Shown here: positions 17,617 through 26,236 of the stretch, piece by piece | Layout of the letters: each line of letters opens with the position of its first letter | Position numbering within the stretch: the first letter of the stretch is position 1 | NCBI GenBank assembly: GCA_026702845.1 | Contig: JADCLS010000007.1 | Location: 283,788-347,787, forward strand | From: Candidatus Heimdallarchaeota archaeon | GTDB lineage: Archaea > Asgardarchaeota > Heimdallarchaeia > Heimdallarchaeales > Kariarchaeaceae | Direction of reading: 5' to 3' | Length of the DNA: 64,000 nt | Translations under genes and position numbers: made by a program | Notes under the pieces: model-generated | Told to the model about the DNA's origin: nothing | The model's input: the letters and a program-made list of their open reading frames with translations, nothing else | The model's database searches: none

Positions 17617-18618
17617 ATGACAAGAAGAAATTTCAGAGCACCTACTCGTAGTTCAAGAGGGTTCAGAAGAAAAAGAGCGAATTCCTCAAAACCACGAGTA
17701 CGGACATTTCCTAAATATGAAGGAGCTCCCAAACTTCTGGGATATCCTGGCATAAAGGCCGGTATGACACGTGTCATAGAGCGTGAAACTAACGATCGCT
17801 CCCATGTGAAGAATATCCAGAGAATATCTGCAGTGACAGTCCTTGAGACTCCACCTGTAGTTCTCTTTGGTGTCCGAACTTACAAAATGACTCCCTATGG
17901 TCTGAAAATACTGGCTGATGTAATGACGAACAGTCCGAATAAAAATCTCAAGCGAGTAAAAAGGTTCCCCAAGATTGAGAATCTGGATGATCAGCTAAAG
18001 AAGATGGAGGATACACTTGATAAAGTGTATGAGATCCGTGCTTTAGTTCATACCCAACCAGAACTCACGGGAATTGGAATGAAGAAGCCAGAGATTTTTG
18101 AGATAAAGATCGGAGCTAAGTCCGCAAAGGACGCATTCTCTTGGGTCAAAGACAAACTTGGTAGCGAGATGCAGGTGGAAGACTTCGCTAAAGAAGGTCA
18201 ATTCATTGATGTGGTCGGTATTACCAAGGGTAAGGGTTTCCAAGGTGTAGTCAAGAGACATGGTGTAACCAAACTCCAACACAAGACCAAAGATGGTACA
18301 AGAAGAGTTGGTTCCATTGGTCCATGGACTCCTGCAAGACTACGATGGCTCATCCCCCGATACGGTCAACTCGGATTCTTCAGAAGAACAGAATACAACA
18401 AGCAAGTGATGAAGCTTGGTGTTGATGGTGCAGAGATTAATCCTGATGGTGCCTTTGTCAAGTATGGTGAGGTGAAAAACCGATACATCATGCTCAGAGG
18501 CTCAGTACCCGGTCCCAAGAAGAGAACCGTCTTCATGAGAGCAGGTGTCAGAGCTCACACCAGAAAGGAGAGTGAGCCACAGATCTCAATGATCTCAACT
18601 CTAAGCCAGCAGAGGTAA
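17617..18618 (+). CDS. rpl3: Large-subunit ribosomal protein uL3
   Basis: 333 residues, archaeal/eukaryotic-type L3 (bacterial L3 is ~210). Start ATG 17617 follows AAGGTGA. Typical features are a basic N-terminus, LGYPGIKAGMTRV, then the W-finger region DVVGITKGKGFQGVVKRHGV and ...GSIGPWTPARLRW, and the C-terminal ...GSVPGPKKRTVFMR. It binds 23S rRNA near the peptidyl-transferase centre and initiates large-subunit assembly. First gene of an L3-L4-L23-L2 operon with gaps of 1-11 bases. Confidence 0.97.
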   Translation: MTRRNFRAPTRSSRGFRRKRANSSKPRVRTFPKYEGAPKLLGYPGIKAGMTRVIERETNDRSHVKNIQRISAVTVLETPPVVLFGVRTYKMTPYGLKILADVMTNSPNKNLKRVKRFPKIENLDDQLKKMEDTLDKVYEIRALVHTQPELTGIGMKKPEIFEIKIGAKSAKDAFSWVKDKLGSEMQVEDFAKEGQFIDVVGITKGKGFQGVVKRHGVTKLQHKTKDGTRRVGSIGPWTPARLRWLIPRYGQLGFFRRTEYNKQVMKLGVDGAEINPDGAFVKYGEVKNRYIMLRGSVPGPKKRTVFMRAGVRAHTRKESEPQISMISTLSQQR

Positions 18619-18624
18619 TGAATC

Positions 18625-19398
18625 ATGAAAGCAAAAGTACTTAATTTGAATGGCGATGCCAAGAAAGATCAAAGAGACTTGCCCCCTGTATTTGAAGTAA
18701 GCTACAGGCCTGATCTCATTAAACGTGCTGTCTTATCTGAGCAGAGCAAAATGAGACAGAAGCAAGGAAGATACCCACTGGCAGGCAGGATGGTTGCAGC
18801 AACCTCTGTCGGTCCAGGAAGAGGTATCTCTAAAGTCCCCCGAACCCATGCCCGAGGAACTCACCATGGTAACAGAGCAGCATTTGTTCATTCCGCCAGA
18901 GGTGGTAAGCTAGCCTTCCCACCCAAGGTCGAGAAGAAAATTGTTGAGAAGATCAACAAGAAGGAACAATATCTTGCTCTCAAATCTGCAGTTTCCTCAA
19001 CCACCGACAAGGATCTTGTCCTCAAGCGTGGTCACAAGGTAGAGGAGGTTGAATTCCCCGTGATCCTTGATAACAGTGCAACTGAAATCAAAAAATCATC
19101 CGAGGTAATCGAGTTACTCGATAAGATTGGTTTTGGTGATGATGTCGAAAGATGCAGAACTAAAACAATCAGAGCAGGTAAGGGTAAGTTTAGAGGAAGA
19201 AAACACCGAAGAAAAATCGGTCCACTGATTGTGGTGAAAGACGAGTGTGACCTGATGAAAGCAGGAAGAAACATTGCAGGTGTTGAAATCGTGCGAGTTA
19301 GAGATCTCAAAGTAGAGACACTAGCTCCAGGTACCAACGCAGGAAGAGCTACCATCTGGACTGAATCGGCAATAGATGCCCTAGAGGAGTGGAATTAA
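18625..19398 (+). CDS. rpl4: Large-subunit ribosomal protein uL4
   Basis: 257 residues, archaeal L4/L4e. N-terminal strand MKAKVLNLNG is followed by the tentacle-loop region RQKQGRYPLAGRMV...GPGRGISKVPRTHARGTHHGNRAAF and a C-terminal R-G-K-G-K-F-R-G-R-K-H-R block. It lies six bases after rpl3 and one base before rpl23. Functions in 23S rRNA folding and lines the exit tunnel. Confidence 0.96.
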   Translation: MKAKVLNLNGDAKKDQRDLPPVFEVSYRPDLIKRAVLSEQSKMRQKQGRYPLAGRMVAATSVGPGRGISKVPRTHARGTHHGNRAAFVHSARGGKLAFPPKVEKKIVEKINKKEQYLALKSAVSSTTDKDLVLKRGHKVEEVEFPVILDNSATEIKKSSEVIELLDKIGFGDDVERCRTKTIRAGKGKFRGRKHRRKIGPLIVVKDECDLMKAGRNIAGVEIVRVRDLKVETLAPGTNAGRATIWTESAIDALEEWN

Positions 19399-19399
19399 G

Positions 19400-19663
19400 A
19401 TGGAAGATCATGAAGTTGTGTTACGTCCTGTGATTACGGAATTTGTGTATGACCTGATTGAAAAGGAGAACAAGATCATGTTCGAGGTTGCCAAAGATGC
19501 CAACAAGTATGTCATCAAGAGAGCTGTCCAGAACCTGTACAACGTTCGAGTTGAGAAGGTCAATACCTACATCACCCCCAAGGGGATCAAGAGAGCAATC
19601 TGTAAGCTTCAGGAAGCCTACAATGCTTACGACTTGGCTGTCGATCTCAGCCTCTTCGGTTAA
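19400..19663 (+). CDS. rpl23: Large-subunit ribosomal protein uL23
   Basis: 87 residues, the short archaeal form. It shows VLRPVITEFVYDLIEKENKIMFEV, DANKYVIKRAVQNLYNVRVEKVNT and a PKGIKRAICKL strand. It sits at the polypeptide exit and binds signal recognition particle and chaperones. It begins one base after the rpl4 stop. Confidence 0.96.
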   Translation: MEDHEVVLRPVITEFVYDLIEKENKIMFEVAKDANKYVIKRAVQNLYNVRVEKVNTYITPKGIKRAICKLQEAYNAYDLAVDLSLFG

Positions 19664-19674
19664 GGTGATATATT

Positions 19675-20436
19675 ATGGGTAAGCGATTAATCGTACAAAG
19701 ACGTGGTAAAGGAAAGCAAGTATTCCGTGCAGCTGGTCACAAGAGAGTTGCACCAATTAAATACAGAAAAATCTCCAGAGAAGAATTCACTTCTTCCTTC
19801 GAGGCTGAGATCCTAGATCTCCTCCATGAACCTGGAAGAGGTGCACCCCTTGCAAAGGTGAAATTTAGTGATGGGTATCAAACCTATATCCTCCCAGCTG
19901 AGGGAGTGGCCATTGGTGACAAAATCTCCTATGGTGCATCCTCAGAGGTCCGAGAGGGTAATGTGATGCCGCTAGAATCAATCCCTGTCAGAACCCCAGT
20001 GTTCAATCTTGAGCTCAGAATGGGCGATGGCGGAAAGCTAGTTCGTGCAGGTGGTGGATCTGCTCTAATAGATTCAAAGAAAGGCAACTGGGTAATTCTC
20101 AAATTACCAAGTGGTAAGCTCAAGAAACTACCTAAGGAGTGCCGTGCAACCATTGGTATCTGTGCTGGTGGTGGACGAACAACCAAGCCATTCTTGAAGG
20201 CAGGTAATAAATTCCATGCCACCAAGGCCAAGGGTAAGAAACTCAGTAGAGTTCGTGGTGTTGCACAGGGTGCCTACCAGCATCCCCATGGTGGTGGTCA
20301 TCACCAGTCACCACACAATCCGACAACCGTCAGCAGAAACGCCCCACCAGGTGCAAAGGTTGGTCTAATTGCAGCTCGTCGTACTGGTTTCAAGCGTGGT
20401 CGTCAGATCAGAGATACCTCCAAGGATCAAATCTAA
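19675..20436 (+). CDS. rpl2: Large-subunit ribosomal protein uL2
   Basis: 253 residues, archaeal L2. N-terminus MGKRLIVQRRGKGKQVFRA, OB fold, SH3-like domain and the C-terminal AQGAYQHPHGGGHHQ loop, whose histidine is implicated in subunit association and peptidyl transfer. GGTGAT lies before the ATG. In other archaea rpS19, rpl22 and rpS3 follow; here the operon ends and a CPBP protease gene comes next, after ~178 AT-rich bases with no gene. Confidence 0.97.
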   Translation: MGKRLIVQRRGKGKQVFRAAGHKRVAPIKYRKISREEFTSSFEAEILDLLHEPGRGAPLAKVKFSDGYQTYILPAEGVAIGDKISYGASSEVREGNVMPLESIPVRTPVFNLELRMGDGGKLVRAGGGSALIDSKKGNWVILKLPSGKLKKLPKECRATIGICAGGGRTTKPFLKAGNKFHATKAKGKKLSRVRGVAQGAYQHPHGGGHHQSPHNPTTVSRNAPPGAKVGLIAARRTGFKRGRQIRDTSKDQI

Positions 20437-20614
20437 TTAGACAAGATATTCAACTATCACTAATAATAAATCTAAACTAACAATTAAATTAATCAAATCA
20501 TACAACCAGATATGGTACTAGTAGATGATGTGATCAATATTATTGCAGAATTACTTACTAAAAAGTAACCCATCAGACAGTTAGATATTTTACCACATTC
20601 ATTGGATTGAGACT

Positions 20615-21745
20615 ATGAGTGAAACGGAATTAAAGGCAGAGACTAAGAAAAACTTGGCTCTTTCCCTGATTTTATGGACTTTACCTGAGTTATTGATTTT
20701 TTTACTCTACGCATTCAATCCCTTTACCATATTAAATTGGCCTTTGTACATGTCCAGTAATATCGGAAATATAGTACTCATCATTATCTTGTATTACGCC
20801 ATGCTGATAAAGCAGATGTTTCCAGAAATAAAAGAGGGAGAAATAAAATCGTATCGGTGGAGTATAAGTCAGTGGTTTGCCATTTCCTCTGTTATGTTAC
20901 TAGGTGCTCATCTGATAGAATCGATTGGATTTTCCAAATCATTTTCTCTTAGAATAATTACTCAATTTCATATAGAAACGATTTCTGTTCTTAGTATTCT
21001 GATGTATATTATTGTCTTGGGCCCTATTGCAGAGGAATTAGTGTTTAGAAGAGTGCTCATTCCACTGATGGAGCAATTTACAACCGAAAGGAAAAGCCTA
21101 ATAGTCTCTGCAATTATTTTCTCATCCATTCATTGGGCTGGAGACTTACTCAGCAATATGACCATTTTTTCTGCTCGATTGTATGTTACAGTCATTTTGG
21201 GGTTGCTTTTGGGCTATATTTATCAGAAAACACGGAATATAAAATTCTCAATTGCTGTCCATATGCTGCATAATTTCTTTGTAATGATCCCTGATATCTC
21301 TAGTGCATTATTCTACTTCACTGAGCAGGACTATGAGATTTATGCACAAGGGGGTAGTATCAATTCTAGTGTATCAAAGTCTATTTTTCTATATAATTTG
21401 ACCTTGATTCTGTATTGGTTGGTTATCTTCAGTTCTCTTGGTTTTGGCTTATATCTCCTAACCAAGCACTACTCTTCCTATATTGAATCAATTAAACTAC
21501 ATTTATCAGATTTGTCAGAAATATTCTCAGAAGATGCAGGAATGATGATTCTTGCATTTATCGGTCTTTTTGTAGTATTTCCAGTATTCATTACCTTTGC
21601 CACACTAGGTAAAACTGGGATCGTCATCAAGGCAAATGGTGATGCTATCTCACTCTATCATCTGTATCATGCAATCGGAAGCATAGTTATCATCTTGATT
21701 GGGGTCATTTTGTATTATAGAAATAAAGGGCCTAATAGCTCATGA
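20615..21745 (+). CDS. CPBP-family intramembrane metalloprotease, copy 1
   Basis: 376 residues, about eight to nine membrane helices. CPBP (CAAX protease and bacteriocin-processing, Abi) motifs are all present: PIAEELVFRRVLIP (motif 1 EExxxR, about 135-150), FSSIHWAGD (motif 2 His, about 170) and AVHMLHNFFV (motif 3 HxxxN, about 215). The family includes Rce1-type CAAX proteases and bacteriocin-immunity proteins; the substrate here is unknown. A C-terminal extension of three or four helices follows the catalytic core. It forms a tandem pair with a paralogue 66 bases downstream. Confidence 0.88.
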   Translation: MSETELKAETKKNLALSLILWTLPELLIFLLYAFNPFTILNWPLYMSSNIGNIVLIIILYYAMLIKQMFPEIKEGEIKSYRWSISQWFAISSVMLLGAHLIESIGFSKSFSLRIITQFHIETISVLSILMYIIVLGPIAEELVFRRVLIPLMEQFTTERKSLIVSAIIFSSIHWAGDLLSNMTIFSARLYVTVILGLLLGYIYQKTRNIKFSIAVHMLHNFFVMIPDISSALFYFTEQDYEIYAQGGSINSSVSKSIFLYNLTLILYWLVIFSSLGFGLYLLTKHYSSYIESIKLHLSDLSEIFSEDAGMMILAFIGLFVVFPVFITFATLGKTGIVIKANGDAISLYHLYHAIGSIVIILIGVILYYRNKGPNSS

Positions 21746-21811
21746 TTTTCTTTAACTTCTGTTTATTATCTAGTAGAACAGTATAAATCGTTTATAGATG
21801 CATCCAAATCA

Positions 21812-22918
21812 ATGACACAACAACATACCTCTTGGAATTTTTTCTATCTCTTCATTGCATTGTGGGGATTTGCATCATTTGTGGAGTATTTTATTATCAT
21901 TATCTTAATTGGTATCGGGGTTGCATTTCCGGCTCTTCTGCCCTCATTGATCTATCAGATATCAGGAACCACAATTCTTTTCTTTTTGATCAACAAGAAA
22001 GGATTTTTTGAGGAGAAAAATACCATTGAGCCATTTTCACTTACTTGGGGGATTAAGCAGTGGTTTCAGCTGTTCGGAGTAATACTGGGGGGAGCATATG
22101 TCATACAAAATCTCTTCAGCTTTTTGAGTGATGGAGAGACCACATCAGTCTATAATAGCTTGGCCAGTAATGTTTTTGAGCTCATTCTGCTTCTAATAGT
22201 TGCGGTGATCATGGCACCGGTTGTTGAGGAACTTGCTTTCAGACGAGTATTAATTCCAATTCTTGAGGAGATTGGAGGTACAAGATTCGCACTTCTACTC
22301 TCTGCACTTATTTTTTCTAGTATTCACTGGCTACAGGATATTCTTGGAAGCTCTGGTGATTTCCTAATGGCTCATATCTTCACCACCTTTGTACTGGGAA
22401 TGTTATTGGGGTATCTGTATATCAGAACACGTGATATCAAGATACCCATCATAGTTCACGGTTTTAACAATTTCATAGGCTTTGTACCTACCTTTTTCTC
22501 CATCCTATACCCATTTTCATCGGAGGAATATGATCTCTATGCCAGTGGAGATGATGAATCATTATCTACAGAGGCAATAAATAATATAATGATATTTGTT
22601 ACTGCCAATCTCTTTGTCATAGTGCTTGCTGTCATTTCCTTGATAGTGGGAGTCATTTTACTGATAAAGAATTTCTCAAAATATTCCACCAATTTTAAAG
22701 AGTACACCTCCCAATTTGTCTCTATCATCATCAGTAAGGAGATTATTCTCTTCCTCATCTTCGCTGTATCATTTATTGTGTTACCAATTATCTTTGCTAA
22801 TTTGTCCCTTATTATTCGTTTCAATTACTCAAGATTGTTTTTTATGACATTATGCTATTTTATCATCATGATATTTGCATGGTTTGCCTATAGAACTAGA
22901 ACCATTGCTCAAGTCTAA
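21812..22918 (+). CDS. CPBP-family intramembrane metalloprotease, copy 2
   Basis: 368 residues, the same architecture as the preceding gene. Core motifs are PVVEELAFRRVLIP, FSSIHWLQD and VHGFNNFIGF, and helices flank the core on both sides, including a C-terminal multi-helix extension. The shared motif context (FRRVLIP, FSSIHW) and matching QWF entry to the core indicate tandem duplication. The 3' end overlaps the convergent flavoprotein gene by 23 bases. Confidence 0.88.
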   Translation: MTQQHTSWNFFYLFIALWGFASFVEYFIIIILIGIGVAFPALLPSLIYQISGTTILFFLINKKGFFEEKNTIEPFSLTWGIKQWFQLFGVILGGAYVIQNLFSFLSDGETTSVYNSLASNVFELILLLIVAVIMAPVVEELAFRRVLIPILEEIGGTRFALLLSALIFSSIHWLQDILGSSGDFLMAHIFTTFVLGMLLGYLYIRTRDIKIPIIVHGFNNFIGFVPTFFSILYPFSSEEYDLYASGDDESLSTEAINNIMIFVTANLFVIVLAVISLIVGVILLIKNFSKYSTNFKEYTSQFVSIIISKEIILFLIFAVSFIVLPIIFANLSLIIRFNYSRLFFMTLCYFIIMIFAWFAYRTRTIAQV

Positions 22919-23591
22919 TTTTATCCTTATCTACACCCCATTTCCTTAGTGAATCCATGAATGGATTAGTGATTCTCTTCTCTCCACAAATATAGAGCAA
23001 ATCAATTTGATCTATCTCCTCTTTGCTAATATCTTCAAGATTGACCATATTTAACTTGAAATTAATCCGTTCCTTCTTCTCCTGGAGAATATCATCAAAG
23101 AGTACGTTATCACCTTCCCACATATAATACATGATGATTTCGACATCTAAATTCTTCTCCTCTATATATCGTAACATGGAGATGAAGGTATTAATCCCGA
23201 TATTCACAGCAACCATCCCTATGGTTTTTGATTTTACTGCATCTGTATAGACAAATTTTCCATATGGTCCTCTGAAGGAAAACTCATCTCCAATTGACTT
23301 ACTGGTGATGAGATGACTAGTGAGTGCATCCTTTGTCCGTTGAATATTTAATTCAATAATACTCTCATCCAAGGAGGAGGAAATCATGGTATATGCCCTG
23401 ACTACTCGTTTTCCCTCCAGATTGTAATCCACCAGAATATACTGACCAGGATAGAATTTCATTGCTGTTGTTAACTCCAGGAAGTAACTGAATACATCAT
23501 CTCTTCTCTGGATAACTTCCTTGATTATACCTGTTCTCTTAGTGACTTCAAGCTCATCAAAACTTAGGTCTTCAAATTCCTCATGGGGCAT
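22896..23591 (-). CDS. FAD-binding ferredoxin/NAD(P) reductase-like protein
   Basis: 231 residues. The FAD domain (about 18-110) has the RxYS-type motif RAYTMISS after FYPGQYI. The RGPYGKF loop precedes a nucleotide-binding domain with TIGMVAVNIGINTFISMLRYI (a variant of the usual GGTGIAP loop) and the terminal YICGEKRI...M. It probably transfers electrons between NAD(P)H and a redox partner not encoded nearby. The C-terminus ends in an aromatic residue (QWF), as in ferredoxin-NADP reductases. Start ATG 23591. Confidence 0.78.
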   Translation of the reverse strand: MPHEEFEDLSFDELEVTKRTGIIKEVIQRRDDVFSYFLELTTAMKFYPGQYILVDYNLEGKRVVRAYTMISSSLDESIIELNIQRTKDALTSHLITSKSIGDEFSFRGPYGKFVYTDAVKSKTIGMVAVNIGINTFISMLRYIEEKNLDVEIIMYYMWEGDNVLFDDILQEKKERINFKLNMVNLEDISKEEIDQIDLLYICGEKRITNPFMDSLRKWGVDKDKIRLEQWF

Positions 23592-23697
23592 TATTTTTCA
23601 GGAGTAACTACCAAATATAATCTCATTGGTAAAGGGATAGGAAGTGCATTAAAATTGTAAAAACAGTGATATTAGTATTACATCCAACGAATATTAC

Positions 23698-24852
23698 CTA
23701 CCTTCTTCCTAAATTAGATACCATCTGCTTGGATTCTACTACAGGCATGCATTTGACAAGTAATTCATCGGGTGTAATATTCCTTTCTTGAAGTATTCCC
23801 GTAAAATTAATCAAATCTTCTCTGTATGAGTCTTGAAAATTGGTCAAAAAGTATTGCATAGAACTACGTAATAGGTATGAATCCCTTGATGTTTGGATAA
23901 CACCAACCAAGTTCCCTACTTTCTCAAAAAGAATGGTTCCGTTTGAGTGTTTGATTGAATAGAGATGAAAATCATCCAGATTGCTTTCGATTAGTTCTCC
24001 AATCATTGTGCTGATGGAGAATAAGCCAGGTCCTACTAGAAATTCGATATTATTCATCTTCTTATCAAAATCAGCAGCATATATTGGGATACCACCTTTC
24101 AGTATGATCTGAAGGAATTTAATTTCAGAAGGCACTAGATGAATATATCTTGGATGGAATACATATACATATCCTAGGACAAGAATAGTTGGTACTCCTG
24201 AAATAAATGCATCAATATCAAATTCAGATTGAATATGCTCTGAAACCTCAATTGCCATTGCTCCCATGAAAAGAGATGATGCTATCTGCAGATACAATGC
24301 ATACTTCTTCAAAGATGGTGAAGATGCGTGCACCCGTTGAAGCTGAAAAACATAGAAGGCAAAAGCGATGATAAAGAACTGATAGATATCAAAAATAAAC
24401 TCATCTAATCTTGTATCATTTGCAAAGGGGATGAAATCACTTGTCAATATGAGCATATTGAATCGAAGATCGATTATACCAATAATCAGTATGCTAGTGG
24501 TTAGTACTCCCACTATTACCATACGTTTACGATTGAAATTTGCAGATACTACTTGTTCTCCGAAAATATAGATGGTGAATATAAAAATATAATTGAGGAT
24601 CCTGATGGGATCAATTAATACTGGGAATTGATCATTGTTCTCCAAAAATATCGGTATATTTTGTTGGAAGAAGATTCTAATTAACTCAGCTATGGTTAGA
24701 GTCATCAAGGATCCAAATACCCAAATTAATATATTTAAGGCCTTTATTCCTAGTTTTTGCTTTCTTCTGATTAATAGAATAGTGATCGTAGTAACCACAA
24801 TTAAATTAATTAAAGTAGCAGCAACCTGAATAGGATCAATACTGTCGGTCAT
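23698..24852 (-). CDS. Seven-helix membrane protein with C-terminal sensor-like domain
   Basis: 384 residues. About seven membrane helices occupy residues 8-235, resembling 7TM receptor or histidine-kinase input modules without a kinase. The ~130-residue soluble C-terminus starts KGGIPIYAADFDKK and continues with a FLVGPGLFSISTMIGELIES segment and alternating strands and helices. It is reminiscent of longin/roadblock-type small alpha-beta domains seen in Asgard proteins. That fold call is an inference; a similar C-terminal pattern occurs in the CBS protein at 26237. No enzyme motif is visible. Possibly a sensory membrane protein. Confidence 0.55.
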   Translation of the reverse strand: MTDSIDPIQVAATLINLIVVTTITILLIRRKQKLGIKALNILIWVFGSLMTLTIAELIRIFFQQNIPIFLENNDQFPVLIDPIRILNYIFIFTIYIFGEQVVSANFNRKRMVIVGVLTTSILIIGIIDLRFNMLILTSDFIPFANDTRLDEFIFDIYQFFIIAFAFYVFQLQRVHASSPSLKKYALYLQIASSLFMGAMAIEVSEHIQSEFDIDAFISGVPTILVLGYVYVFHPRYIHLVPSEIKFLQIILKGGIPIYAADFDKKMNNIEFLVGPGLFSISTMIGELIESNLDDFHLYSIKHSNGTILFEKVGNLVGVIQTSRDSYLLRSSMQYFLTNFQDSYREDLINFTGILQERNITPDELLVKCMPVVESKQMVSNLGRR

Positions 24853-25021
24853 ATATGTGGATGAATTTATTAGCAGATAAAGCTTATTTCCTTGGATATT
24901 ATATTGCTATAAGTTGAGGATTTTTAAATATTATTTTCTTGATTTTAATGTAATTAATCCAAAATCTATTTGTACAAGGTATAATGGATCTTTTAGAAGA
25001 GCCAGCATATATGTTGAATGA

Positions 25022-25135
25022 TTAGGCTTTACTAGGATTCAATCCTAACATCTTCACTGTGTTCATATATTGATCGACATCGTGTTGCATATCATTTTTC
25101 AAAACAGCCTGACCTAATTGATGAAAGAGGCGAAA
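25022..25135 (-). pseudogene. Orphan C-terminal gene fragment
   Basis: 37 codons with amphipathic helical character (FHQLGQAVLKNDMQHDVDQY...) ending at a TAA. They are preceded by an in-frame TGA and no start upstream. It looks like the end of a lost gene. The rest of the 24853-25249 gap holds only AT-rich sequence and the promoter region of the acetyltransferase. Confidence 0.3.
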
Positions 25136-25249
25136 TCAATGTTTCCGGGTTAATTGTTAATATTATATGAAAATTGTTGGGCTCTTATGGCATTTATCTT
25201 GATAATTAGTGCAAACTCTTTTCTACATGCTGTAAAAATTGTTACTTGC

Positions 25250-25768
25250 ATGAGATTTTCTCCATTTCCAAATCTGGAAACTTCTAGATTAGTTCTAAGA
25301 AAATTAGAAAAAAAAGATGCTACTGCAATCTTTGAATACCAGAGGGATAAATCTAATTTCCCACATGTAGATATGGAAGTGTATACTACTATCACTCAAG
25401 CGTATGATTATATCTTGAACATGAATGATGGTATTGAATCGAATTCTTGGATAATCTGGGCCATATGTAATAAATCTGATGATATTATGGGAACAATTTC
25501 AATATGGAACTTCGATAAGAAAAAGAATAAGGCAGAACTAGGATATGGTCTATTTCCTTCTTATAGAGGGAAGGGATATATGTCAGAAGTACTTGAACAG
25601 GTGACAAAATTTGGTTTTGATCAGTTGGCATTAACAAGTATTGAGGCTTATACTAATGAGAACAACAAGGCGTCTAGAAAATTACTTGAAAACCAAGATT
25701 TTGTAAAGATAGGGTCAATTGAGGAAAATGATGCAAGAATGGTGATTTACTCAAAATCTAATTCTTGA
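25250..25768 (+). CDS. GNAT acetyltransferase, RimJ/RimL-like
   Basis: 172 residues from ATG 25250, which begins directly before the conserved FPNLETSRLVLRKLEKKDA opening of RimJ/RimL-type acetyltransferases. The acetyl-CoA loop is GLFPSYRGKGYMSEVL (R/QxxGxG/A variant), and the C-terminal motif is EAYTNENNKASRKLLENQDF. It acetylates an N-terminal or small-molecule amine; substrate unknown. An upstream in-frame start (25154) would add a non-homologous 32-residue tail and is not favoured. Convergent 11-base overlap with the next gene. Confidence 0.8.
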   Translation: MRFSPFPNLETSRLVLRKLEKKDATAIFEYQRDKSNFPHVDMEVYTTITQAYDYILNMNDGIESNSWIIWAICNKSDDIMGTISIWNFDKKKNKAELGYGLFPSYRGKGYMSEVLEQVTKFGFDQLALTSIEAYTNENNKASRKLLENQDFVKIGSIEENDARMVIYSKSNS

Positions 25769-26150
25769 TCCATGTTTCATGTACATGAACCCAGATGGCA
25801 GTTTCATCAACAATTTTAAAAATTGCAGAACTTATTCTTTTAGTAGTTTTTCCATTATTTTCCTGCAATTCAAAATACTTGGCAAGATAATATGTATCCA
25901 CTAGTTGTTTGCAACTTATTTCCTCAGTCCAAATTTTCATACTCTCTCTTGTATCATGACTTTCTTCAATCATTTTCACTATGGCATCATGATCATATTC
26001 AATTCCTGAAGGGGTGATGAGGGTGAAATGCTCATCTATTGCAGAGTAAAATGCTAGGATCTCATCCTTTTCTAACTTTCCAGTGAAATAATTCATGAAA
26101 TAAATATGTCTATTCTTTATTTCTGCAAGGATAAGTTCTGTATCATCCAT
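25758..26150 (-). CDS. NTF2-like (SnoaL/DUF4440-type) protein
   Basis: 130 residues with the helix-strand pattern of small NTF2-fold proteins: an N-terminal helix, FYSAIDEHFTLITPSGIEYDHDAIVKMIE, then long antiparallel strands ending in AIWVHVHETWI. Such domains are ligand-binding or small-molecule isomerase scaffolds. No diagnostic catalytic residue was assigned. Confidence 0.6.
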   Translation of the reverse strand: MDDTELILAEIKNRHIYFMNYFTGKLEKDEILAFYSAIDEHFTLITPSGIEYDHDAIVKMIEESHDTRESMKIWTEEISCKQLVDTYYLAKYFELQENNGKTTKRISSAIFKIVDETAIWVHVHETWIKN

Positions 26151-26236
26151 AAGTTAGCCTTGTACTATCATATATTAATCAAATGCCTATCAGATTGATA
26201 TTTGCGTTAATTTCTTGAGAACTGCAATAAAATGTG

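Noticed and set aside
20511..20567. 18-codon ORF after rpl2
   Set aside because: Too short and without context to support; the gap is treated as non-coding.
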